This document shows, piece by piece, positions 8,480 to 16,393 of a stretch of DNA of 31,447 nt. The stretch is taken from positions 1 through 31,447 of the IMG/VR virus record IMGVR_UViG_3300037961_002605. The stretch is one strand, 5' to 3'. Source of the stretch: a virus. Numbering within the stretch: position 1 is the stretch's first letter; each line of letters begins with the position of its first letter. The translations under genes were made by a program, and so were the position numbers. The notes beneath the pieces were generated by a model. The model had not been told where the DNA came from. It saw nothing but the letters and a program-made list of their open reading frames with translations, and did no database searches.

Positions 8480-10093
8480 CTATATTGTGTTTGTTAATAC
8501 TGCATTAGAAAAACAAATGTCAATTTCATATTTAACTTTATCCTTCTTTGATTTATATTGTTTTGTGTATGATTGTTTTTCTATATAAACCCTTTGTGAC
8601 ATGGTTTTTTTACTTATTCCACCGTAATCGTATTCCACTTGTTGTTCTCTAAATATGTAAAATACTTCAGGAGATGATAATAAAGATTGAATCAATATAT
8701 TTTCGTGTTCTGATAATTCTCCCGTTCTTAATTTTGCTTTTCTTGTCATTACGGAAGTGACCGCTTTTTTTCCATCTAAAGGTCTTATTCTATATCTATC
8801 TGAACTTAAACTGTCTGCTCCAACAACAGGCTCTACTCCTTTGGTTTTTGTTTCCCATGATTCTGTCCAACTTCCTGTAAAATTAAAATAATCATATGTT
8901 CCTAAATGATTAATCCATCCTAATCTAATTACTTCTTCTCCTTTGCAATTTTTGTTATCATCGTGAACGAAATAATAAACTTTTGTTTTTTGTTGTATAT
9001 TTGCATTTTGTCCAACTGCACTCCATCCTGACACTTCATAATAATCGTATTCTTCATGTTCAAAAGGTCCCCAATCTACTGTATTCGTAGATGTAAATAA
9101 TCCTGTTTCTTCATCGTATAAATTTACATAATGACTTTGTGCATTCATTCCTCTTATGTTTCTACCACCTACACCAACAAATATCAAACTATCTGCATCT
9201 GTTTGATTTGTTGTGGCATAAGGAAAAGCACCGTTTGAGTCATTTATTTGAAAGTAAACATCTGTAAAATCTGTTCCTGAAATTTTACATTTTGTTCCAT
9301 CTTTTTTACGAAATGTGAATTTTATATGATTTACATATGTATATCCATTTCCTCTATTCCATAAGGCTAATGTATGTAGATCATAATATCTTTCTACGTA
9401 TTGTATGTATCCTGTTAAAACACCTCCATTTTCGTTTAAACAACCTTTTCTGTAATCGTATATATTTTGTTTATTGTATGACGCAGGTAATACAGACAAA
9501 AATCTTCTATCAAAATATGTTTGTTGATATTTTTCTGCTTGAAATTGATCAGGAAAAGCATAAGTATTTCCCCAATAATTAAACTGATCAAATGCTGTTT
9601 TTACTGCTGCTAAAGTAACCTGTGGTCCATTATTTTCTACTAAATCTCCATTCTGTGTTTCGCTATATTCTTCACTTAATCTTGCTCTAAATGTTATATA
9701 ATTTCCGCTATTTCTTGAAATAAGTGTTGTGCTATACATACCTATTTCATGAATAGGAGGTTCATTATTAGGATCTTGTCCTGCCGATTGTGAATAATAA
9801 GTAAATGAAGTCAATGAATTTAAAATTCCTCTAATGTCAAAAATTGCAGTCGGTGATGTCGTGCTAAAAGTATTTGGTCTTTGTTTAAAAGTCGCATGTA
9901 AAGTTGATCCTGTTGAATCATATATTTTTAATACTAATTTATACCTAAATTTACTAGACATATCAGTCGTTTGTTGTCCTGTAATAGGCATAAAAGATTT
10001 TGAATTTATAGCATATACTTCCCCCGTTTCTGTTCCTCCTGATGTGCTATTATATTCATCGTCTATTGGTATTTGATTTATTCTTAAAGCCAT
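8480..10093 (-). CDS. Structural tail protein (537 aa)
   Basis: This is a beta-rich protein with many Tyr, Thr and Asn residues, and no signal peptide or membrane segment. It begins MALRINQIPIDDEYNSTSGG and ends with a lysine-rich region followed by YEIDICFSNAVLTNTI. Segments such as RYKLVLKIYDSTGSTLHATF and AIFDIRGILNSLTSFTYYSQ suggest repeated beta sandwiches. Its size, position between the gp10-like gene and the large baseplate protein, and direct abutment to both indicate a virion tail component. I cannot tell whether it is a tube-associated or baseplate protein. Confidence 0.5.
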   Translation of the reverse strand: MALRINQIPIDDEYNSTSGGTETGEVYAINSKSFMPITGQQTTDMSSKFRYKLVLKIYDSTGSTLHATFKQRPNTFSTTSPTAIFDIRGILNSLTSFTYYSQSAGQDPNNEPPIHEIGMYSTTLISRNSGNYITFRARLSEEYSETQNGDLVENNGPQVTLAAVKTAFDQFNYWGNTYAFPDQFQAEKYQQTYFDRRFLSVLPASYNKQNIYDYRKGCLNENGGVLTGYIQYVERYYDLHTLALWNRGNGYTYVNHIKFTFRKKDGTKCKISGTDFTDVYFQINDSNGAFPYATTNQTDADSLIFVGVGGRNIRGMNAQSHYVNLYDEETGLFTSTNTVDWGPFEHEEYDYYEVSGWSAVGQNANIQQKTKVYYFVHDDNKNCKGEEVIRLGWINHLGTYDYFNFTGSWTESWETKTKGVEPVVGADSLSSDRYRIRPLDGKKAVTSVMTRKAKLRTGELSEHENILIQSLLSSPEVFYIFREQQVEYDYGGISKKTMSQRVYIEKQSYTKQYKSKKDKVKYEIDICFSNAVLTNTI

Positions 10094-10094
10094 A

Positions 10095-10649
10095 TTATTT
10101 GTCTTCTATTTTTAAGTAATTTTCTACATCTTTTGCAAAAGCATCTGCAATATCTTTTTTAAATTGTTCCATGTTTTTTAATAATGGTCTACTAAAAAAT
10201 TCTGTTCCTTCTAAACCCCTTTTATGTATTGCAATAGCCATCGCAAACGATAATGATTGATGTGTTATAAATCTTCCTTTTTCATCTCTACCTTTTATGC
10301 CTTTTGATTTTATCCACGATATTAATGATTTTGGTGGTATCATTTTTTTGCTCTTTTTAAATGTAGGTGTTTTATTTACATTAAATAATGATTGTGAAAG
10401 TGGTGTTAGTTTTTGTTTCTTTTCGTTTTTTGTTCCTTTTACTCCAATATCTACAAACTTTGCATAATTAGGCATCGTGAATACAATTGACATACCATCT
10501 TCAAAATCTCCATCAACTCTAAAGTCCATTTTATTATATAAGGATCCACTTCCCTTTTTATTATATCTTGTTAAATTTGCTCTTGCATTTTGAATTTGTT
10601 TTTTTCCAAATTCTGCCCAAACTTTAAACACTTCAGGAAAATCACTCAT
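10095..10649 (-). CDS. HK97 gp10-like tail completion protein
   Basis: This 184-residue basic protein contains MPNYAKFVDIGVKGTK near residue 57 and SLSFAMAIAIHKRGLEGTEFFSRPLL toward the end (split here as SLSFAMAIAIHKRGLEG and TEFFSRPLL). The pattern of a central 'Y..FvD.GvkGt' followed by 'I...G...t.Ff..pl' is typical of the HK97 gp10-like family, which helps join the tail tube to the head. It is one base from the previous gene. The family call is from motif memory and is moderate. Confidence 0.55.
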   Translation of the reverse strand: MSDFPEVFKVWAEFGKKQIQNARANLTRYNKKGSGSLYNKMDFRVDGDFEDGMSIVFTMPNYAKFVDIGVKGTKNEKKQKLTPLSQSLFNVNKTPTFKKSKKMIPPKSLISWIKSKGIKGRDEKGRFITHQSLSFAMAIAIHKRGLEGTEFFSRPLLKNMEQFKKDIADAFAKDVENYLKIEDK

Positions 10650-10650
10650 A

Positions 10651-11232
10651 TCAATTATTATCTATTATTACTTTTGTTGTATTATCTGAATCATCCTTAC
10701 TAATTGCATTTAGTCCTGATGTTGTTTCTACTTGTAAAGAAAAATTATATCCTATAACTTGATTTGAAAAACTAGCTATAAATGGAGTTAAATTTATAGG
10801 TGTTACTACATTATATTCAAAAACAGGAATAACACTATCTTGTGCCGCTTCTGAAGTTGCTCCTCCATGTTTTAATTTACCTATCATTCTTTTTGTAAAA
10901 TCTAATAAGTTTCTTAATTGATATGTTCTATTTCCTTTTGGCTCTACTAATAGTGGTTTTTTATTAGGTGCTGTATTTACTCCCTGTATATCTCCATCAT
11001 CCAAATCGCATACTGTAATATCAATTGTGTAAGTTGTATAACCACTATATAAATTCACACTAGTTAATTCTGAATACACTAATGGATATGTATCACGATG
11101 TAAGTTTTCTAAATCAATTTCTGTGATAGGACCGAAAATAAATTTCATTCCGTCTTCTTGTCCGCATCTTTGTATATAGGTTAAAACTTGCGTTAATGGT
11201 AAATCATTAAGTTGATTATGAACTCCAGGCAT
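10651..11232 (-). CDS. Putative tail or neck protein (193 aa)
   Basis: This hypothetical protein follows the chaperone pair and precedes the gp10-like gene. It reads MPGVHNQLNDLPLTQVLTYI at the start, has a beta-rich centre (YSGYTTYTIDITVCDLDDGD) and a helical patch (LRNLLDFTKRMIGKLKHGG). No known motif was recognised. Neighbours in siphoviruses at this place are tail terminator or tail tube proteins, and a length near 190 residues fits either. That is inference from position only. Confidence 0.45.
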   Translation of the reverse strand: MPGVHNQLNDLPLTQVLTYIQRCGQEDGMKFIFGPITEIDLENLHRDTYPLVYSELTSVNLYSGYTTYTIDITVCDLDDGDIQGVNTAPNKKPLLVEPKGNRTYQLRNLLDFTKRMIGKLKHGGATSEAAQDSVIPVFEYNVVTPINLTPFIASFSNQVIGYNFSLQVETTSGLNAISKDDSDNTTKVIIDNN

Positions 11233-11233
11233 T

Positions 11234-11449
11234 TTATTTCTTATTTAATTTTTCTCTATCTAATATAAATTTGTCTTGTTTAAAAGATAAAAATGTTAGT
11301 GCTTGATATATAGGAACTTTTGAAACTTCATTCATTCTTAAAATATCATTATTAGCTAATTCAAACAAAATCGGATACCACCCCCATTTTTCTTTGTATC
11401 TATCATCTGTTGTTATTATTTTTTCTTCTTTTGTTCCTGCATTTTGCAC
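11234..11449 (-). CDS. Tail chaperone C-terminal (T-like) segment, probably reached by -1 frameshift
   Basis: As a free-standing ORF it starts with GTG at 11449 and encodes 71 residues (VQNAGTKEEKIITTDDRYKE onward, ending DREKLNKK). The same frame, however, is open back to the T10 run at 11506-11515 without a stop. A -1 slip there would join residues 1-172 of the upstream protein to 19 new residues (starting SFRNETFSRF) and these 71, making about 262 residues. This is the arrangement of lambda G and GT and of many siphoviruses. The GTG also overlaps the upstream TAG, so coupled reinitiation is the alternative. A homopolymer sequencing error would instead make one continuous gene. Confidence 0.65.
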   Translation of the reverse strand: MQNAGTKEEKIITTDDRYKEKWGWYPILFELANNDILRMNEVSKVPIYQALTFLSFKQDKFILDREKLNKK

Positions 11450-12021
11450 TACTTCAACTTTTCCAAATAATTGTTCGAATCTGCTAAAAGTTTCGTTTCT
11501 AAACGAAAAAAAAAATCAAGAACTCCAAAAGGTATATCCATTGTTAAGTTTAACATTTTTTTATCTTTTTCTTCATCAGGATCGTATGGCTCTATTTCAT
11601 ATCTACCAAATTTATCTACCTTTCCTACCAAAGGTCTATATAAAATAGACATTAATTTATGTAGATTATTGTTTAAATTTTCATCGCAATAATGTTCTAA
11701 ATCAATAAACTCTCCTGTGCTCATTTCTGACATATTAGGTATTAAAGAATATGTTTTTCCTTCCACCTCTATATGCTTTTTCATTTCTATTTTCTCTCTA
11801 CCTGTATTTGTCATTTTAACTATTAAACTGTAAGCCTTTTCAATATCTTTCATAAATACCTTTTTTAAGGTTTTTACGGGCACTTTACAGAAAATAGATA
11901 CTCCTTCTAAAGATTTAATTCTATCCGATTTTTTGCTATCAAACAACTTTATAAAATCATTGTATTGTTTAATCGTAATATCTTCCCATTTTGTAGGAAC
12001 ATTAATTTTAATCTTTTTCAT
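11449..12021 (-). CDS. Tail assembly chaperone (G-like)
   Basis: This 190-residue protein begins MKKIKINVPTKWEDITIKQY, a pattern ('W.diTi.qy..l') that I associate with tail assembly chaperones of Bacteroidota phages. It is mainly helical (RIKSLEGVSIFCKVPVKTLK) with a small beta section (EVEGKTYSLIPNM). Its end reads GVLDFFFRLETKLLADSNNY, where the FFF is coded by ten consecutive T. The second product of a -1 shift at this site continues into the next frame. It lies between the terminase and the tail structural genes and should coat the tape measure during tail assembly. Confidence 0.65.
   Translation of the reverse strand: MKKIKINVPTKWEDITIKQYNDFIKLFDSKKSDRIKSLEGVSIFCKVPVKTLKKVFMKDIEKAYSLIVKMTNTGREKIEMKKHIEVEGKTYSLIPNMSEMSTGEFIDLEHYCDENLNNNLHKLMSILYRPLVGKVDKFGRYEIEPYDPDEEKDKKMLNLTMDIPFGVLDFFFRLETKLLADSNNYLEKLK
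11506..11515 (-). other. Ten-T slippery run, candidate -1 frameshift site
   Basis: On the coding strand the codons are GAT TTT TTT TTT CGT. Slipping back one base after the third TTT gives TCG TTT AGA and so on, with no stop for 91 codons. The zero frame ends 18 codons later at TAG (11449-11451). U-rich slippery stretches are well known for ribosomal or transcriptional slippage. I did not identify a clear downstream pseudoknot by eye. Confidence 0.6.
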
Positions 12022-12053
12022 TTTTAATAAATATAATTTTTAATTATTTGTTT

Positions 12054-13220
12054 TTAGTTAATATAATACTTTCCAAAATTTGGTTTTGCTAGAACCATTA
12101 AACACCCGTATCTTATTGCATCTAATCCGTGATCATCTTTTTTAATAGGCTTATTTAATATAATACCTTCCTTATCTACTTCGTATTTATACGTTCTAAA
12201 CTCCTTTAATAAGTTATGGCTTTTTCTTGTTACATGTAATGTATATCGTCTTAATATATCAATACTCATGCTTACACTATCCTTTCCCTTTGATGTTGGT
12301 TTTATATTCCATCCTAAGCGATAAATTTCTTCAATGGACTTAGGTTCTGCAGAATCTCCATATATTGGTGCTCGTCTATCAATCCCCAAAGATAAAAATT
12401 TGTCGCATAAGTCATTATTAGTAAGTCCTCGTTCATAAATTAATTCATTAAAATATAAATTGTTATCCTTTTTAAAAATTTGTATTAAAGCGCTTTGACT
12501 AACTGCAAAACCAAAATCTAAACCATACACCAAGTGTTTTGCATTTTCAGGAATTTTTTCTATTGTTTTAACATTTGGAAATATAAGTGCCTGTGATTGT
12601 CCTCTTTCTCCTAAACCATAAATGTTCCAATAGTTTTCATCGGTATCTTTTAGCCTTTCAATTTCATCAATTAATGTTTTTTCTAAAAACGGGTTATCCT
12701 TGTATGTAGATTGAATAAATGTGCAATCATCTCTAGTTAAAACTCTATCGTAGATCCAATGAAATTCATCACTTGGATTAAAGTCCATATATACTCTATT
12801 TGTCGTTCTAATAATCAACTGAAAATAATCTTCGTATGATAATTCATTACTTTCATTAATAAATAAAGTGTGTCGTTTTGCACCCCTCTTTTTTTGAGGT
12901 TGATCCAATGAAATAAATTCTATTTTATTTGTTCCAAATGTGAATACCTGTTCTGACTTATTATGTATGTTTTCTGAATATAAACCATATTCGGTTAGGA
13001 GATTAATAAAATCTCTTAACACTGATATTCTCAAACTTGGAAATGATTTTCTTACTACTGTAAATAGTTTATTATTTCCTTCTAGTGCTTGTATTAATAA
13101 TAATTGTAATATCGCATATGTTTTTCCACTTCTTGTTCCTCCTTGATTTACAACTATTTTTGTTTTAGCATTATAGTTTTTTTCAAATACATTAGTCGCT
13201 TTTAGGTTTAACGATTTCAA
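12054..13220 (-). CDS. terL: Terminase large subunit
   Basis: The 388-residue protein has the full TerL layout. Walker A is GGTRSGKT (residues 27-34), Walker B is HTLFINE (117-123), and a coupling segment RTTNRVYMDFNPSDEFHW follows (138-155). The RNase H-like nuclease has acidic residues in YGLDFGFA (D235), IYGDSAEP (D289) and DHGLDAIRYG (D363 and D367). It packages DNA into the prohead as ATP-driven motor and cuts genome units. The pattern fits the Terminase_3/PBSX XtmB type. The start overlaps the small subunit by 29 bases. The length is slightly shorter than the usual 400-450 residues but no motif is missing. Confidence 0.92.
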   Translation of the reverse strand: MKSLNLKATNVFEKNYNAKTKIVVNQGGTRSGKTYAILQLLLIQALEGNNKLFTVVRKSFPSLRISVLRDFINLLTEYGLYSENIHNKSEQVFTFGTNKIEFISLDQPQKKRGAKRHTLFINESNELSYEDYFQLIIRTTNRVYMDFNPSDEFHWIYDRVLTRDDCTFIQSTYKDNPFLEKTLIDEIERLKDTDENYWNIYGLGERGQSQALIFPNVKTIEKIPENAKHLVYGLDFGFAVSQSALIQIFKKDNNLYFNELIYERGLTNNDLCDKFLSLGIDRRAPIYGDSAEPKSIEEIYRLGWNIKPTSKGKDSVSMSIDILRRYTLHVTRKSHNLLKEFRTYKYEVDKEGIILNKPIKKDDHGLDAIRYGCLMVLAKPNFGKYYIN

Positions 13221-13551
13221 TTTCTATTTTGTTTATTTGTTCTTCTCCACTTGTAAGATCAAGTTGTTGTTTTTCAACATAACCTCTTGCTTTTCCTATT
13301 GTTTTTAAATAGAATAATAATTCAGGAGTATTACCTTTTTTAACCTTTTGTATTAATGATGCTTCTGCTATGTCAAGATAACTTTCTCTAATTTCTATTA
13401 AAGTGTCTTTTAATTCAGGATATTTTTCTATGTAATTATATATTGTTTTTCTTGTGCATCCTAAACTTTTACATGCTATTGATATAAAACCACCCGCTTT
13501 TTGAATTGCGTCTTTAATTTGTTCTAATGTGTATTTGTCTTTATTAGCCAT
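13192..13551 (-). CDS. terS: Terminase small subunit
   Basis: This 119-residue protein sits directly before and overlapping the large subunit. The N-terminal half has a helix-turn-helix (GFISIACKSLGCTRKTIYNY, residues about 16-35) that should recognise the packaging site. The middle is helical for oligomerisation, and the C-terminus (LDLTSGEEQINKIEIEIVKP) is the usual segment that contacts TerL; the 'q.dltsg...i..iei' ending is typical. The start ATG overlaps the stop of a 39-residue membrane-type gene as TAATG. Confidence 0.85.
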   Translation of the reverse strand: MANKDKYTLEQIKDAIQKAGGFISIACKSLGCTRKTIYNYIEKYPELKDTLIEIRESYLDIAEASLIQKVKKGNTPELLFYLKTIGKARGYVEKQQLDLTSGEEQINKIEIEIVKPKSD

Positions 13552-13670
13552 TATTTAAATAATTTTAAGTAGTGTGTTATATATAAAACAATCGGTGTTC
13601 CTAGAATTATTGTAATTATATTAATATGTGGTTCCCCACAAAAACCAAACAAGTGTTTTATTATTTCCAT
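13551..13670 (-). CDS. Small membrane protein (39 aa)
   Basis: The gap before the small terminase holds ATG at 13670 followed by 39 codons: MEIIKHLFGFCGEPHINIIT, then IILGTPIVLYITHYLKLFK. Its TAA overlaps the terminase ATG by one base (TAATG), the same packing seen between established genes here. Residues 17-33 form one hydrophobic segment. The N-terminal HLFGFCGEPH is distinctive and looks like a motif I have seen in small phage proteins, but I cannot name a function. Confidence 0.6.
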   Translation of the reverse strand: MEIIKHLFGFCGEPHINIITIILGTPIVLYITHYLKLFK

Positions 13671-13702
13671 ATCCTTTTTTTAATGTGTGTAATAATGTAT
13701 AA

Positions 13703-14344
13703 TTATTTTAATGATTCTATTGGTATATTTAATGTTTCTATTATAGCAAACTCCATTACTTTACTTTCATTATCATATCCTAAAACATCTTTTATTTTCA
13801 TTTTTAATTCTAGCCATCTTTTATATGTTTCTTCTGATACTTTTACATTTATAGTTTTATCAAATTTATCATCACTAAATGTATCGCTTAAATCTTCTAC
13901 TTCAAAATTATCCCAATTAAACTCCCCTACTTCTAACATGTTTTTTATTTCATCTTCTGTATATGGTAAAGTTTTTTGTAATTCTTCTATATCAAATTCA
14001 TTATTTAATTCTGTAATAATTTCAGATAATTTTATTGGATCACTTTTAAATTTGGTTTCGTTAGTTTCAATTGCTATTCTACTTGCTTGAGTTTGTGTTA
14101 TCTTTCCAAAATTATAACAATGTGCTTTTTTTAGCTTTAATTCTTTCATAACGTCTAAACGATGATTTCCATTTACTACTTCAAAAAAACCTGTATCTAA
14201 TTCCCTAATTAATAAATTTTCTATTTGTCCGTTTCTTTTTATGTTTTCAGTTAATTTTTCAGTTAGAATTTTGTTTTCTTCTTTGTAATTCCAATCCGCT
14301 TTTACTAATTGTTTTATTTCTACATCTACATATCCTTTTTTCAT
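13703..14344 (-). CDS. ParB/Srx-fold protein next to DpdA
   Basis: This 213-residue protein starts MKKGYVDVEIKQLVKADWNY. It carries a ParB N-terminal-like domain (residues about 1-95) with the 'GQIENLLIREL' strand and the box VVNGNHRLDVMKELK (57-70). The box corresponds to the G.RR-type motif of ParB/Srx folds, here GNHR. The C-terminal part is helical and charged and ends NIPIESLK. Such proteins act as DNA-binding CTPases, nucleases or ATP-using enzymes. Its ATG overlaps the DpdA stop (ATGA), so it is part of the modification cassette. It could bind or sense modified DNA, or regulate packaging; that is inference. Confidence 0.7.
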   Translation of the reverse strand: MKKGYVDVEIKQLVKADWNYKEENKILTEKLTENIKRNGQIENLLIRELDTGFFEVVNGNHRLDVMKELKLKKAHCYNFGKITQTQASRIAIETNETKFKSDPIKLSEIITELNNEFDIEELQKTLPYTEDEIKNMLEVGEFNWDNFEVEDLSDTFSDDKFDKTINVKVSEETYKRWLELKMKIKDVLGYDNESKVMEFAIIETLNIPIESLK

Positions 14345-15207
14345 ATTATTGTTTTTAATGGTTCATAATTGTAATACTTATTGTTTATGTGTTTATTTAA
14401 TTTATTGTATGCTTTTGCACATAAATATAAGTTTCTGTGATAATCTTTTTCTCCTCTTGTAAATTTCATATGTTTATATTTATTAAAATACGATTTCCAA
14501 GTATTAGTATGTATATTCAATCCTGTTATTTTATTACCATTAAAATAAAAACCCGTTCCATATTTAACACTACTCATCCAACTTGTTGAATCACAAGAAT
14601 AATATCCTTTTTGTTCCATTAAATTTTGTTGTGTGCAGCCTAATAAATGTATTTTTATATTTGGGTTTATTTTATTAGCTAATAACACTAATTGCTTAAT
14701 TGTTTTTTCTATATTACTTTTACCTTTTAACACTATTCTCATTTCAGGAACAGAAATTGCGATATATGGATAATTTTTACATAATTGCCTAAAACCTTTT
14801 TCTCCTTCCTCTACATGCCAAACATAAATTGTTTTATCTAAATCATAATGTTTTTTAAATATGGCTCTAAATCTTTTTAAACTTTCTAATCCTAAAACCT
14901 TATGCACATCCATTTCCACTATATAATGATTGTAATTAATAGTTTTTAAATCTTTTAGATATTTATAAGTGTATTCTAATAAATCATCTTCTGTATATGT
15001 TTTGTCGGATCCTGCTCCAAACATCATCGTAAACAATCCACTATCCATGATCCAATCAAGATTTCTAGTTTTATTATACCATTCTAGCCAACTAGGTAAA
15101 AATTTATCTTTATGTTTCCAATATGAAGTAAGCATTGATGGATGTCCCGCTTTGTATATTGGCTCAATATGATAGTCCATGTCTGCTCCTGCTAAAAATA
15201 GTTTCAT
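14341..15207 (-). CDS. dpdA: DpdA-like DNA 7-deazaguanine transglycosylase
   Basis: This 288-residue protein has the spaced motifs of the tRNA-guanine transglycosylase fold in its DNA-acting branch. They are MDSGLFTMMFG (D55 in the 'DSG.F' box that holds the base), IVEMDVHKVLG (D100), YVWHVEEG (128-135), YIAISVPEMR (148-157), KIHLLGC (185-191) and SCDSTSWMSSVKYG (D206, the likely nucleophile). The role would be to remove guanine from phage DNA and insert a 7-deazaguanine base. It is short compared with bacterial TGT (about 370-400 residues) and I saw no zinc-binding Cys/His cluster at the C-terminus, as expected for phage DpdA types. It overlaps the QueD-like gene by four bases. The subfamily (DpdA1-4) cannot be settled by eye. 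Confidence 0.82.
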   Translation of the reverse strand: MKLFLAGADMDYHIEPIYKAGHPSMLTSYWKHKDKFLPSWLEWYNKTRNLDWIMDSGLFTMMFGAGSDKTYTEDDLLEYTYKYLKDLKTINYNHYIVEMDVHKVLGLESLKRFRAIFKKHYDLDKTIYVWHVEEGEKGFRQLCKNYPYIAISVPEMRIVLKGKSNIEKTIKQLVLLANKINPNIKIHLLGCTQQNLMEQKGYYSCDSTSWMSSVKYGTGFYFNGNKITGLNIHTNTWKSYFNKYKHMKFTRGEKDYHRNLYLCAKAYNKLNKHINNKYYNYEPLKTII

Positions 15208-15524
15208 AATTTAATTTCTGCTCCGTTTTCGTTATCTTCTAATACCTTACAATAATTTAATTTAAACTGATCCATTAAAACTCTTGCGATCATTTCACAA
15301 CTCATTGTTCCAAAGTTTGATTTGTATGTTTTATCTAACCACTGAAGGATCTTGTTTTTAAACATTATAATTTCTATATCTCTATCATCATGACTAACTT
15401 CTTTTTTACATGTTATATAAAAAGTGTGTCGGTGCATATCTTTTAAATACTTTACTTCTTCAAGTGGACAATCTGCCCAACAATGGACACCCGCATATTG
15501 TAATTTAACTATTATGTTTGTCAT
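15204..15524 (-). CDS. Diverged QueD-like (T-fold) protein, candidate CDG decarboxylase
   Basis: The 106 residues align by eye with QueD. LQYAGVHCW (H14) matches the first zinc His, HRHTFYI (H31, H33) matches HGHTYYI, TMSCEMIARVL matches TSAENL, and VLEDNENGAEI matches the terminal catalytic Glu region. The LDHG motif of true QueD is missing, and the Cys nearest the HxH (C19) is farther away than in QueD. A separate intact QueD is at 17087-17506, so this copy probably does something else. With DpdA but no QueC, decarboxylation of 7-carboxy-7-deazaguanine (the function predicted for DpdL in the literature) is the best guess. It overlaps both neighbours by four bases. Confidence 0.65.
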   Translation of the reverse strand: MTNIIVKLQYAGVHCWADCPLEEVKYLKDMHRHTFYITCKKEVSHDDRDIEIIMFKNKILQWLDKTYKSNFGTMSCEMIARVLMDQFKLNYCKVLEDNENGAEIKL

Positions 15525-16393
15525 TTATTATTATGTATTTGCATTATTTCGTTTCTTGCTTTATCATCTTCTTTGAATATACCTCTCATAATTGAGGTGG
15601 TAGTCCATGTATTATGTTTTTTAACTCCTCTCATTTCCATACACATATGTTTAGCTTTTAAAATAACCGCTACTCCTCGTGGTTGTAATTCTTTTTCTAA
15701 AAAATCTGCTACTTGCATTGTGATCCTTTCTTGGTTTTGTAATCTTCTCGCAAATGTTTCTAATGTTCTTGCCAATTTACTTAAACCGACAATCCTTTTA
15801 TTAGGAATATATGCTATTGTTCCATGTCCAAAGAACGGTGCAATATGATGTTCGCATAAAGAGTGAAAAGGTATATTATTTTGAACTATCATTTCATCAT
15901 ATCCTTCGCCTTCAAATGTTGTGCAATTCCATTTCGGAGGACTTAAAAACTCTTTAAAGAATTTTACATATCTTTTTGGTGTATCTTGTAAACCCTCTCT
16001 TGTTGCATCTTCTCCAAAGTATTCTAATAATCGTATAACATTTTCTTCAACTTCTTTATCTCCACTATTCTCCCATGGAAATTCAAGCCATTTACCTTTG
16101 TATTCTTTTTCTCTTTTATCAAATAAAAAATAGAAATCAGCATTCGGATACTTCTTTTTCCACTTTTCATATGTTGTTCCACTATCGTATAAATCATCAA
16201 CAATAATGTCTGCTTGTTCAGGATCTTCTACTACCTGAATTTTTTCATTACAAAAACCCAACATACCAACTACCACCTGTCCACCTCTTGGTATTCCATA
16301 TGCTTTATGTTTTTTATTCTCTAATTGGTTAAGAATTTTATCTATTTGTAGATATATTTCTTCCCACTTTAAACTCCTGTTGTTTGATTCCAT
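15521..16393 (-). CDS. folE: Phosphoribosyltransferase-GTP cyclohydrolase I fusion
   Basis: The protein is 290 residues. Residues 1-108 are a purine-type phosphoribosyltransferase: IPRGGQVV (34-41), the PRPP loop IIVDDLYDSGTTY (63-75) and KWLEFPWE (101-108). Residues 115-275 are GTP cyclohydrolase I: TPKRYVKF (138-145), LCEHHIAPFFGHG (C180, H182, H183), GLSKLARTLE, RRLQNQERIT (217-226) and AKHMCMEMRGV with C251. All zinc ligands are present. The FolE half should convert GTP to dihydroneopterin triphosphate, the first step to 7-deazaguanine. The first domain may salvage guanine. It overlaps QueE by 25 bases. It is one reading frame, so not an artefact of two genes. Confidence 0.88.
   Translation of the reverse strand: MESNNRSLKWEEIYLQIDKILNQLENKKHKAYGIPRGGQVVVGMLGFCNEKIQVVEDPEQADIIVDDLYDSGTTYEKWKKKYPNADFYFLFDKREKEYKGKWLEFPWENSGDKEVEENVIRLLEYFGEDATREGLQDTPKRYVKFFKEFLSPPKWNCTTFEGEGYDEMIVQNNIPFHSLCEHHIAPFFGHGTIAYIPNKRIVGLSKLARTLETFARRLQNQERITMQVADFLEKELQPRGVAVILKAKHMCMEMRGVKKHNTWTTTSIMRGIFKEDDKARNEIMQIHNNK

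Noticed and set aside
13626-14090. Plus-strand ORF of 154 codons over the ParB-like gene
   Set aside because: It has low-complexity Ser/Leu/Phe composition typical of an antisense shadow, and the minus-strand frame has clear motifs and coupled overlaps.
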